Origin: Welwitschia mirabilis
Taxonomy: Eukaryota; Gnetophyta; Gnetopsida; Welwitschiales
Reading direction: 5' to 3'
Assembly (NCBI GenBank): GCA_051453625.1
Contig: JBOZIK010000001.1
Coordinates: 125,195,084 to 125,259,083 of the forward strand
DNA length: 64,000 nucleotides
Shown: positions 54,761-64,000 of the stretch, piece after piece
Layout: each line of letters begins with the position of its first letter
How positions within the stretch are numbered: position 1 is the stretch's first letter
Program-made: the position numbers and the translations under genes
Notes under the pieces: model-generated
Database searches by the model: none
Seen by the model: the letters and a program-made list of their open reading frames with translations, nothing else
What the model was told of the DNA's origin: nothing

Positions 54761-56989
54761 CAAACACTCAAACTCTAATATTTGAATCATCTATGTCCAT
54801 GAATTTCTAAGTAAATCTAAGAACCTCTACCTGCTTATCAAGACTTAAAATTTGACATTAGATGGTTAGATCCTATAATTAGTTTGAAGTAGAACTTCCA
54901 TGTCACTCTCACATCTCGAGAATGTTTGAATGTGAGTTGAACATAACCATGCATAACATGTTACAAGTTGAAAGATTGAATTCAAAGTCATATATTTATT
55001 AGATATGACAGATTAGAATTTGTTAAAAAGTTAAGGGAAAAGGAAAAATAGATCATAAGACGCAAAGTTTCTAAGAAGAAGAAAAGAACTTTTAGCCTTT
55101 TTACAATAAGATTCAATTCTAGAACGCATCTGAATGTGAATGTAGAAAGTCGTAAGAAACCATAAAATTCTCAAAGCACATAGAGATTGGAGATTCACCT
55201 AAACAAATAGCTCATAAAAAAGTCCATATCCTCCTTGATTTCCCAATGCATAAACACCTTGATCCTTAACCTTTACTTTAACTAAAATGAAACTGATCCT
55301 TTCATTAAGTGGGATGTTATGAAAGGCCTAGCAAATGCAAAAAACTATGCACTAGTAAAGAATTAGAAAACTATAAGGCACTCATGATGAGTGGATGAAG
55401 TTTTTCTTATAGAACAAGACTTGGATTTGGTTACTCTTCCTAACTAAAAACATAAACTCCATAACAAATCATTCTTAAGGCTTAAAAATATTAGCTCATG
55501 GAGATGTGTTTAAGAAGCCAAGGTCTATTATCAAGGAATTTGCAAAGATGCCTCATGTGGAATCCATTAAAATTTAATTCCTATCAGGAAGCATTCCTTC
55601 ATCAAAGTTATCCATGTCTAACTTACCTGTTTGATGAAGCTTAAAATTCAATAGTTATACATAAAAAATGATTTTTGATGCAACATTTAAAAGGATTTGG
55701 AAGTTAGATTTAGAGCTTGTTTGTAAATCAAAGGTAACTTTTATTCTATGAAATTAAAAAAAAAGCAACCTAATTAAAATTTAAGTAGTCTATGTAATAG
55801 AAAAGTACACCACATAAAATGCTAATAGGTATTTACACTTTTAAAAATAGTTAATAAGTAAATTGTAAGAACTGAATATCAAAAATTCTGATTTTATTTC
55901 TTTGTGTTAAGATAGGTCATCCTCTGAGGCAAATACATATCATTTTGCAACCAATAATCTTGATGATGCCTAAAAAATTCTTGATTTAAAATAAAAATAC
56001 ATGAACATACCAAAAGTTTGTACTTAAATTAAACTTATGATATGAGGAAGTTCATATGGAAGCAGTTTAGAATGGGTTCCATAAGCCAAAATATTATTTC
56101 ATTATATGGGAAATATTGTAGAATTCGACAGTACATTAGAAAACACTAACTTGGAAAATGAATATGAATTATTTACACATCTCTTTGACAACAATGATAG
56201 TAATGTTGCAATGTCACTAGAACATTTAGAATGATCAGCATTTCTGTTATTTCACCTACTTAAGAGGTGTTTTTGTAATAGTTAGTTGACTAATGGCTAA
56301 GGTTGCTTTAGTGTCCCCCTAATCGATGGAGTGTTAGAAAGTAAGACTAAATATGTGCAAAAGTTTTACAAAGATGACTTAGTTAAGGTATTTCTTAGAC
56401 AAAAATGATTAAAAACACAAATGTGCATGATTAGATCTTTACACATGAAGCAAAAATTACTCGAATCCTTTAAGAAATATTAAAGCTACATAGGAAATCA
56501 CTTTTATGGTTATTAAGGACTAATGGAATTTATTGCAAATGTGAAAAGAAAGACATTTCACTTTAAAGATAAAACTATGTGATGTTAACAACAAAACAAC
56601 TTAAGCTAAGTTTGTTGCATAGGTAGTTGATTCAACCCATATTTATAAATAGTTCAAAGTCTTTAGTTCCAATCCTCTGGCAAGTAAATGGGCTTGTGGT
56701 TTCTATCACGTTTACAAAGTACACTTCATCACAAGCTTCGAAGTCTTGAATTGAAAAGCAAAACTAGAGATCTAATAACTAACTCTTAGCTCCACATGAC
56801 CATCATAGTTTTCGACCCTCCAAGCAAACCGAAGAACCTAAAAAAATATAGTACCAATTTTGTGAATTACCTCTCAAGAAAAACACAATTAAGTTACGAG
56901 CATAGTAATTGTTAAATGGGATTTAACTTCTCCCCTTACATGAAATGGTTTTGAGATATGTGAAATTGCAAGCATTTAGCTATGTGTAG
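54761..56989. other. No gene recognised
   Basis: AT-rich sequence, probably degraded mobile DNA, with no readable domain on either strand. I see no LTR border or primer site in it. Confidence 0.4.
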
Positions 56990-57440
56990 AACATGAAACT
57001 TTCAAGATTGTATGCTGACAACGGCGTTGAAAAGCGCAATTTGGGTGGGGGAGTTTAACTGCAGAGGAAACTTCGGCAATTTCTGCTGGCTCTTTCAGAC
57101 GCGATAAATCCAGCTCCCTATTGAGATTGGCTTGAAAATCCCTTTCACAAACTTAAATTTCAAAAACAACAAGATGATCGACAGCCTGAAACTCCCTGAA
57201 CGGTTTTCAGAATCTTAGCTTTTGAAATTTTGCATATTCATTTAAAAAGCGACTTGACCTCCATTTCGCGTAATGCTTTCCGCTTTAATTAGCGTAGGTT
57301 GCCTTCCATATAACCTCAATGTCTATGTAAACGCGTTACATGAAGCTGTATTTCTGAAGGCACCAGGGACTTTAGTGGTGGCTCTAAAAGAGCTTTTTAC
57401 ACCGCTCTTTATATGTATCCGCGGTTAAATTCACTTCTGT
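56990..57440. other. CpG-retaining island of unknown function
   Basis: This 450-base stretch is visibly richer in G, C and CpG than its surroundings (CGCGATAA, TTTCGCGTAATG, AAACGCGTTACATG, ATCCGCGGTTAAA). The only frames are short, for example 32 codons from 57011 (MLTTALKSAIWVGEFNCR then a stop). On the minus strand ACATATAAAGAGCGG at about 57402-57416 resembles a TATA region. It could be a promoter, a first exon or a gene remnant. I cannot decide. Confidence 0.45.
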
Positions 57441-57635
57441 AAATGAACCTATTAAACATATTGACGTAATTATTTACATCATTTTCAAGTTCAGTTGGTC
57501 AAATTGCTAGGTGTATGGGAACAAACTTATTTCTTTGCAGTTTGTTGATAATGTTAAAGCTTTTTGAAGATAAAATGTTTATACTACGGTTTTCTTATGA
57601 TCTTTTTAAGACTATTATGTTAGCTCTTGTAAAGG

Positions 57636-57830
57636 GGTGGTAGTCTAATCAGTAGTATACTTTTAATTCAATGGTAACTTAACTCGTGAGATACTTACCC
57701 TCCAATTAGGATGTTATAGGTTTGAGCCTTTAGATGACTTGATTGGATAAATATAAAGCTCTGAGCACAAGTAAATCATTTGTTTGGGCGATCATAGTGG
57801 CTATACTCTCAATAAGAGATACAATCACTA
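57636..57830 (+). mobile_element. tRNA-derived SINE-like unit 1
   Basis: An A-box-like stretch (TGGTAGTCTAATCAGTAGTA, 57638-57657) and a B-box-like stretch (ATAGGTTTGAGCC, 57715-57727) lie in the order of a Pol III internal promoter. The downstream body (AAATCATTTGTTTGGGCGATC, near 57773-57793) is similar to that of the next unit. The tail is not clear. Confidence 0.5.
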
Positions 57831-57840
57831 AAAATTTCCC

Positions 57841-58010
57841 TTTAGTTGGCGGAACCCTTATCTACCTTTTAGGAGGTCGTGGGTTCAAACCTTTATATGC
57901 ATTGCTTGGTATATTATGAACCCTTAGTGTAATGAAATCATTTATTTGGCTACTCATCATGGCTAGACTTTTATGGCAGGGTATGGTTAGCAAAGGTTTC
58001 AAGTTAGACA
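57841..58010 (+). mobile_element. tRNA-derived SINE-like unit 2
   Basis: The B box GTCGTGGGTTCAAACC at 57876-57891 is close to the plant tRNA/SINE consensus GGTTCRAxCC. The body that follows (GAAATCATTTATTTGGCTAC, TCATGGCTAGACTTTTATGG) parallels unit 1, so the two are tandem members of one family. The A-box half is shortened (TTTAGTTGGCGGAACC). Confidence 0.55.
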
Positions 58011-58469
58011 CCCCCCTCTCCACTATGTTAATTTCCTCCAAATCAACTTAAAAATATAATTATAAATCATAACCAATGTCTTTGATATTTAGGAATAAAG
58101 GATGTCCTTTGCCCATTTTGCAACGCATAATAAGATTTCTAGTGTATTTTCTACTTTTGCATATATGCAAAGAAAGCTTGATTGTGAATTTTCTAAAACC
58201 TCCACATTTTCTTTCCCACATGGTAACAAGCTATCTAGGGAAAATATTTAGGGCTTACAACTAAACCTTGCATTCTTTATTATCTTTAGAGATTTAAATG
58301 TAAAGATTATTTTTGAATGCAAATTTGTACAGTTATTAAGATATGTGTCACATATGCATCTTGATGAAAATGCCAAAGAAAATCTTTTTATTAATACTCT
58401 TCTTCGTTTTGTTGCTATTATAGTATCCATGTTTCAACCTAGAACATTCGCTAAGGGCATATAGAAAGC
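58011..58469. other. No clear gene; possible gag scraps
   Basis: Small frames (58076-58264 plus, 58248-58430 minus) have no recognisable motif. Part of this stretch may be the upstream end of the gag fragment that follows. Confidence 0.35.
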
Positions 58470-58813
58470 GAAGATAGTAAAACAAAATTGATAAAGAAAA
58501 TAAGAAACAATTTTCTCTTAAGGGTCTTAGCTTTAAGGGAAATTAATCATAGATGCTCATATAAATAAGAATTATAATTTCAACAAAAAAAAAATGTTAG
58601 TAACAATAATCGTAGAAATAAGAATTCCAACCAACATAAATATGCACCATTCAAGAGAAATTAAAATGTTTTTAGTTAGAGTCATATAAGTAATCAACCA
58701 TGAAGATCCAGTTTTAAGCAAATTCAAAGTCAAATTCATGATCAAAATCAATCTAGTAATGGATTGTAATGCTTCAATTATAAAGGAAATAACAAAGCTA
58801 GAAAATATGCATT
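58470..58813 (+). pseudogene. Copia gag nucleocapsid fragment
   Basis: The plus strand is Asn/Gln/Lys-rich (RNKNSNQHKYAPFKRN, then QSQIHDQNQSSNGL) and ends in a degraded zinc knuckle CFNYKGNNKARKYAF (second Cys replaced by Tyr, third Cys lost). This is the C-terminal part of a copia Gag. It is cut directly by an LTR at 58814. Confidence 0.55.
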
Positions 58814-59634
58814 TGTTGGAAAAATCTGAGTTTTGATGGTTCTACTTATCAAACGCAATGTGTTTTGGTGTGTAGACAAGGTGCTGAAGATATCTCTCAA
58901 GTTGGTGGAACACCTCAAATGTAGGCAAAAATCATCATTAGAAAATTAGTTTCTAAGGCACAACATAAGCTCTCCTCAAGAGATTCATCAAGTTTGGATG
59001 AAATTGACCATAGATGTCTATAAGTTTGAAGATGTCTACTCTAAAAGTAAGCCTAAATTAGCAGGAAAGACATCTATAGGCTTGAAGACATCTACAATGA
59101 AAGTGAACCTAAATCAAAAGGAAAGACGTCTATTATGAGGAAGATTTCTATGTTGAACTAAACTGGTAATAGGTGATAGTTTGTGCTAAGATAGATGAAA
59201 GTAATGGTTCATTCATTTTCTAGGGATTTAGGTATGTTTTGCATGATGAATTCTTGATGCCAAATGATCAAAGAAATAACAGGCCAAAGCTTATTGAAAT
59301 CTGGGCAAGTTTCCTTAAAACATGTATCTTATTAAATACATCTGCTTAGAAGACATCTATTAAAATTGAATAAATCTATCTCAACGACATATATAAGATT
59401 GAAGATGTCTATTCTGAAAAATAACATAAAATAGAAATAGCCATTAGATATCAGAGACTAGTAGTTTATAGCAATTGGATAATGTTCAAACTACTTCAAA
59501 TGATCATCTCCTTAGGCTAATAGATTAGATTACCTTAGAAGTATAAAAGGCATAAAGAAAGAGATATGAAAAACTTTTCGAAAATCATTTTTCTAAATAT
59601 ATAAACTAAAATCTCTTGTACTTGACTAAAGGGT
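58814..59634 (+). mobile_element. Copia family 2 LTR (copy L3), interrupted
   Basis: Starts TGTTGGAAAAATCTGAG and follows L1 closely, with motif clusters at about 59010-59140 (including an intact AGACGTCT at 59125-59132) and 59335-59420. At 59634 it stops in the middle of the family sequence (after ACTAAAGGG, compare L1 near 45290), where a gypsy LTR begins. No polypurine tract precedes it. Confidence 0.7.
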
Positions 59635-60710
59635 TGTTGCACTGCCAATTTGTGGTTATTTGAGGGGGTTTTATAAGTTGTTTTGTAGGACTTTTACACA
59701 GGTTTACGCATCATTCTGAGGATTTTAAAGATTTAATAAAAGATCTCAGAAATGTGTAATTCTTATTCAGATTTGATGTATTTAAGGCACATTCTGATGC
59801 ACAAAGCTTTAGAGGAGGATTACTGATAAAAACACTAAGTTTCTTCTTAAAAATATGATTAAGAAAATAGTTGTTTCCTATGTCATCCCTATGACAAGTA
59901 CAATAGTGATACTATTAGATGCTGATGAGGATCGACAAATCACTATTAAGTCATCATGCTAAGTCACCTTTTGTAGTGAACTATCATTTCCATGGTCATC
60001 TAGATGACAATCTAGATGACACTGACATGTAACCGACTCTGACAGTGATCCTTAACCATTTCATCCATTTCATTTATATGAATAAGTATACCAAGCCACG
60101 CTTTCTATTTGTCATTTTCTGCTTTAAGTTATTATAAATAAATCCTTCTTCGACTTTCCTTCTCATCTTTGTTGTACCAAAAATTCTCATAATAGGAGAT
60201 CGAAGGGTGAGAGATCTATCTTAAGTGTTGCAAAAAGATGTTCCTTTAATGGAGGGGCATGCATCCTCCATTCAAGCTTGGATATTTTGTAACCCAGATG
60301 CTTGTTACTCATTATTAATATGAAATTTATTTTATGTTCATGATTATATTATAGATTTTTAGATTATCCTTATAGTTTATGATTGCCCTTAATCTAGTAA
60401 AAATTTCTTGAGTGATATAGATTATCAAAATCAACCTTTGTAGTGTTAGTTTCATTTTTGTATTGCATGTTATATTAATTTACATATTGCACTTGCATTA
60501 TATCTTTCATTTTATACATCATTCTTTATATTTAGTTCCTCTTATTCTTTTGCAAAGTAACCTGAGTCTCATTAGTCTTCAACATGAATATGACATTTTG
60601 GGTCTACTTTCATTCATACTAGTGTATTGTATTGTGTGAGATATCTATTTATTTTATGAATGATAGAATCTTTTTGAACTTAAGCACTTGCACAAACACA
60701 TACCACAATA
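59635..60710 (+). mobile_element. Gypsy LTR, plus strand (copy 6)
   Basis: Starts TGTTGCACTGCCAATTTG, matching the start of the minus-strand gypsy LTRs (TGTTACACTGCCAACTTG at 17471). It is repeated from 60110 onward by the LTR at 62926-63544. A perfect 14-bp palindrome GTCATCTAGATGAC lies at 59995-60008, with a second partial copy 5 bases further on. No primer-binding site follows at 60711, so this is a 3' or solo LTR. Confidence 0.72.
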
Positions 60711-60905
60711 CTGTGCATGGCGCATTGGCAGATTTGGAAGATACGCAACCAAATCATTTTTTCTAATGCCCCTTCTTCCCTTCTTATTTATATCATGTCT
60801 AACTTGAAAGGATACTCTTCCAAAATCAAAGTATCCATGGGTGTTCCTCCCTTGTTTGAGCCACAGACACCAAATCTCTTTAAAGCTTACCTAGAGCTAC
60901 AGTAG
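60711..60905 (+). pseudogene. LINE-like C-terminal fragment
   Basis: The plus strand encodes MAHWQIWKIRNQIIFSN and onward to KAYLELQ, ending at TAG. The W-x-I-W-K-x-R-N-x-x-I-F pattern is typical of the C-terminal end of plant LINE ORF2, after the RT. Only about 60 residues remain. A chance resemblance is possible. Confidence 0.4.
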
Positions 60906-61335
60906 AAAGTGTAGACCATTAGTTAGGGAGCTCTCATAAGAAGTTGAGAGGGAAGATGGAGTAGATATTGCTCCCTTTTTAAGAAACTAGAGAGGAGACT
61001 CTAAAAAGTTTAGAAGAGTGAAAATTTAGCTCATAGAAGAAGCTTTCACAAGGTATCTCAAGATGCCATTAGAGGGAGAAAGAATTCCCATCAATGCTAA
61101 GGGACAGTAAGAAGCCCACCACTTCATTCAGGTGGATATCCTCAAACTCTCAAGTGGCCACATCTATAAAAGTGCTTTTCCATTTTCATGGGGCCTGGGA
61201 GTAGAAATGGTGGATAGATATTTCATACAATTGAGTTGCATCCCCAAAATAGTGTGTATTCATTTTACCTTCCTTAAAGCCCTAGACTTAAGGTAATGAG
61301 TTAATGTATTACATTTTTTCCTTCAAATTTTGAAA
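60906..61335 (+). other. Unassigned, possible further coding remnant
   Basis: A plus-strand frame with one stop reads MPLEGERIPINAKGQ and then EAHHFIQVDILKLSSGHIYK and PFSWGLGVEMVDRYFIQLSC. It is longer and less biased than random frames here, but I do not recognise it. Confidence 0.3.
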
Positions 61336-62370
61336 AGAAAGGATAAAACTAGATACTAAGGTCTAGTTATTCTGTGTTAAAAATGTTCCATCCTTTTGCT
61401 AGATAATTTTTACACTTAAGTAGAATCCAGTCAATCTAAGATTGGAAATCTTCAATGCCTTAGTTAGGGTAAATTTTATTCTTTTTTCATCTTCTACATT
61501 ACTTTCAGTTATCAACATATCATCTACATAATACCATAATGTATGTAGATTTTCATCCATTATATTTTATAAATAATGTGACATCCACATCTTGATAATC
61601 ACATAATATGAATATAATGAAATTTAAATAATTTTAGGGCTTAGTATACCAAGCTCTCGGTGCATGTTTTAACACATACAAAGACTTAGTCAATTCAAAC
61701 ATCTTATGTTCTTTGCCTTTTTCTTCAAATTTGTTTGATTGTATTGTGTAGATTTCATATTTTAAATATCCATAGAGAAAGAAAATATTTATGTCTAATT
61801 TATATAGCTTTCATCCTTTTTGTGTTTCCAAGATAATCACAATTCTAATGGTAGTGCATTTTACTATTAAAGTAAAGACTTCATTGTAATCAATTCCTTC
61901 CTTCTATCATAGGCCTAGAGTAACAAGCTGAGCTTCATGTAATATAACAGTATTATCCTTATTATATTAGTTGTAAAAAATCGATTTGTTAGATTATGTT
62001 GTGCATCTTAATGAAAGATCCACGAGCTCCCAAGTACAATTTTTAACAAGATTATCATATTTGTCTTACATGGCTTTTATTCAATGATCATGTTAAATGG
62101 AATTTTTAAATGAGGTTGGTTCACCATCAAAGGTGAAGTGAATTTTGTTATCATTATCATCTTGAAATATATGCAAGCCATGTGTAATTCTAGTTTTACC
62201 CTTCTCATCATCATGAAAATCTTAGAGAGCAGATTATAAGTAATTACTTTAGTATTGTCTTTGAGTAGTATTATCATTTCAATTAGAGAATCTACTAAAT
62301 TACTATTAGAACTATGATTAAACATGCTAGAAGCACAAAATTACTTAATTTCTATAGGTTACAAAGTGGA
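61336..62370 (-). pseudogene. Copia RT remnant (fourth copia lineage)
   Basis: The minus strand reads GIDYNEVFTLIVKCTTIRIV, KLYKLDINIFFLYGYLKYEI, FELTKSLYVLKHAPRAWYTK, then VTLFIKY. Upstream (62077-62325) is the bridge from integrase, with FNHSSNSNLVDSLIE and NQPHLKIPFNMII, where EPTSFxxAxxxxxW-like text is usual. These are standard copia RT blocks, but the wording (LDINxFFLxGYL, LTKSLYVLKHAPRAW) differs from the Sirevirus-like copies and suggests another copia lineage. Stops and frame changes occur throughout. Confidence 0.75.
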
Positions 62371-62780
62371 TGTACCAATATAAGGAACTAAAGCATTACT
62401 AATAGCCACATATTCCTTCTTAACCATGAGACATTAAGCATTTAATATGGTCACTGAGTTAGAGGAAGTACAAATTTTCAAAGCATCAAGCTAAGAATCA
62501 TTATTTAAAGTCTTTGCAAAGATGTTACCATGAGAAATGGTGATCTTATGATGCTTTGGGAGATACATTTAATAACCCTTTTTTTCAATTGAATATTCCA
62601 TAAAAGATGCTAATGCAAGAATATGATCTAAATTTATCATGATATTTATTTAGAATATGGATATAGCACTTAAAATCAAAAATACAAAAATGGTATAACT
62701 TTGACTTGTAATCATACCACTTTTCAACTAGATACACTCCATTTTTAGTGTATTGATCAATATGATTATTGAGATGTACT
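62371..62780 (-). pseudogene. Copia integrase C-terminal remnant (fourth lineage)
   Basis: The minus strand shows MEYSIEKKGY, HHKITISHGNIFAKTLNN and VKKEYVAISNALVP. The first two correspond to the FLGYSxxxKGY and (R)KxxxSRDVxF blocks at the end of copia integrase. The part toward 62780 is cut near the gap. Confidence 0.6.
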
Positions 62781-62825
62781 ACTATGTTTATTACTTCATC
62801 TTAAAGATAGTTCTTATAACCACTA

Positions 62826-62925
62826 NNNNNNNNNNNNNNNNNNNNNNNNNNNNNNNNNNNNNNNNNNNNNNNNNNNNNNNNNNNNNNNNNNNNNNNNNNN
62901 NNNNNNNNNNNNNNNNNNNNNNNNN
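62826..62925. other. Assembly gap (100 N)
   Basis: A run of 100 N. The right flank is a diverged copy of 60110 onward. The frames that span this gap (62753-62953 plus, 62801-63007 minus) are artefacts. Confidence 0.99.
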
Positions 62926-63544
62926 TTTGTTGTTTTCTACTGTGAGTTGTTAGAAATAAATCCCTTTTGACTCCCCATATCATTTTTGTTGTATTGGAAA
63001 TTCTCATGATAGGAGATTAAAGGACGGGAGATTCATCTCGAGTGTTGCAAAAAGATGTTCCTTTGGTGGAGGGTTATGTATCATCCATTGAAGCCCAACT
63101 ATTTTGTAACCCAAATGCTTTGTTACTTCTTAATACAAAATCTTGTTTGTTTTCATGATTGCATTTTAGTTTCTCAGATGACACTTATGATTTATGATTG
63201 TCCTTAACCTGGTGACAATTTCTTAGGTGATATAGATCATTAAGGGAAGCCTTTGTTAAGACTGAAAGCAAGTAGTATTAAGATCATTTGGCATTAAATA
63301 TTAGATTAATTTGCATCTTACATTTGCATTGTACTTTATTTTCTTACATTATTCTTTATTTCTGGTTCCTATTTTCACTTGCAAAGTAATCTGAGTTTTA
63401 TCTCATAGCTTTCAATGAGAATACAACATTTTTGGGTTAACTTCCACTCTACGAATGTGTTGTACTGTGTGAGATGTCTATTTATTTTATGAATGATAGA
63501 ATTGTTTTAAATTTAAGCACTTGCACAAATACATACTGCAATAA
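62926..63544 (+). mobile_element. Gypsy 5' LTR, plus strand (copy 7, partial)
   Basis: A diverged copy of 60110-60710 whose first half is lost in the gap. It ends TACTGCAATA and is followed directly by a primer-binding site, so it is the 5' LTR of a plus-strand gypsy element that runs off the window. Confidence 0.75.
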
Positions 63545-63546
63545 AT

Positions 63547-63565
63547 TGGTGCCATTGCCAAGGAA
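63547..63565 (+). other. Primer-binding site of plus-strand gypsy element
   Basis: TGGTGCCATTGCCAAGGAA, very close to the TGGCGCCGTTGCCGGGGA site of Athila-type elements. It is the best preserved primer site in the window. Confidence 0.82.
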
Positions 63566-64000
63566 GGCTATTGAGGAGTATAAGGGTTGTCATCATACAG
63601 ATAAGTATATTGGATTTCTATTTACTTATTTATCTATAGTGATGTTGTATCTTTTATTAGGAATCTTAGGTTTTGTTTGTAGTTTTTTAGTTTTGATTTT
63701 CATTTTTAGATTTCATTTTTTATAATAAATCAGTCCTTATCATCTTCTTCATCATCTAGATGACTAAAAGCAAAATAATTTTTTTCCCTTAGTTTTTGAT
63801 TTCTGTTTTGGTTTCTATTATACTTTTTTTATTTGGTTTCTGTGTGTGTCATTCCCTCTATCATCCCCATGATAGATAGGATGATAGTGTTGTTTTTGAT
63901 CTATTTTTTATTATTTTCTATTTGTAGGATGCTATAATATGGTCAATATTAAGAAAAAATATCAGAGAGAAAGGATGCTACTAGAGAAGAAGATTAAAAA
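63566..64000 (+). mobile_element. Leader of plus-strand gypsy element
   Basis: T-rich leader before gag. It has a perfect 12-bp palindrome TCATCTAGATGA at 63752-63763 and another motif copy near 63861-63890 (ATCATCCCCATGAT). A pyrimidine stretch ending TTTGTAGGATG near 63920-63931 resembles a 3' splice site. The plus-strand frame at 63474-63725 crosses the LTR border and is not a gene. Confidence 0.6.

Noticed and set aside
57636-57900. A functional tRNA gene
   Set aside because: Box A and box B are present but no cloverleaf with an anticodon arm and acceptor stem can be folded by eye; the repeated body fits a SINE better.

Overview
The window is nuclear DNA from a plant with a large, repeat-rich genome. 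It is AT-rich throughout, and almost every recognisable piece is an old, broken LTR retrotransposon. The exception is one compact GC-rich gene for a secreted thaumatin-like (PR-5) protein at 48344-48994. A gymnosperm (conifer-like) source is my best guess, from the age and layering of the elements and the isolated gene. The sequence does not prove it, and a large-genome angiosperm is possible.

Layout. 1-9150: minus-strand Ty1/copia elements of Sirevirus-like type (gag, protease, integrase, RT, RNase H, spacer, third ORF), represented by at least two and probably three related copies joined at N gaps, with a 5' LTR and PBS at the right end. 9150-13183: little recognisable, then a plus-strand copia zinc knuckle and integrase. 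13184-39904: a nest of minus-strand Ty3/gypsy elements of Athila-like type, with several LTR copies (13184, 16571, 22696, 31057, 38516), purine tracts, tRNA-Asp-like primer sites, long 3' regions, one near-complete gag-pro-RT-RH-INT set (25260-30340) and one gag-pro-only derivative (35530-37760). 40040-45890: a plus-strand copia element (RT/RNase H, spacer, third ORF, PPT, LTR). 45890-49540: a non-repetitive island holding the thaumatin-like gene. 49545-53570: third ORF, PPT and LTR of a second copy of the same copia family. 53930-59634: copia protease/integrase scraps, a CpG-retaining island, two tandem tRNA-derived SINE-like units, a gag fragment and a broken LTR. 59635-64000: plus-strand gypsy LTRs, a LINE-like scrap, a minus-strand copia RT/integrase, and the start of a plus-strand gypsy element.

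The most interesting signal is not a gene. Each retroelement lineage carries its own family of short motifs, repeated at intervals in its LTR and in non-coding internal sequence. The ancestral forms appear to be CpG-containing palindromes: a GGTCGACC type and an AGACGTCT type in two copia families, and a 14-bp type (GTCGTCTAGACGAC and dyad-preserving variants) in the gypsy family. Many present copies are exactly what single C-to-T deaminations of those palindromes would give.

Seven runs of N mark assembly gaps. At each of the six 100-N gaps at least one flank is a diverged copy of sequence found on the other side of that gap or a few kb away, so local order and copy number should be treated with caution. 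No rRNA, tRNA gene, CRISPR array or bacterial-type operon is visible.
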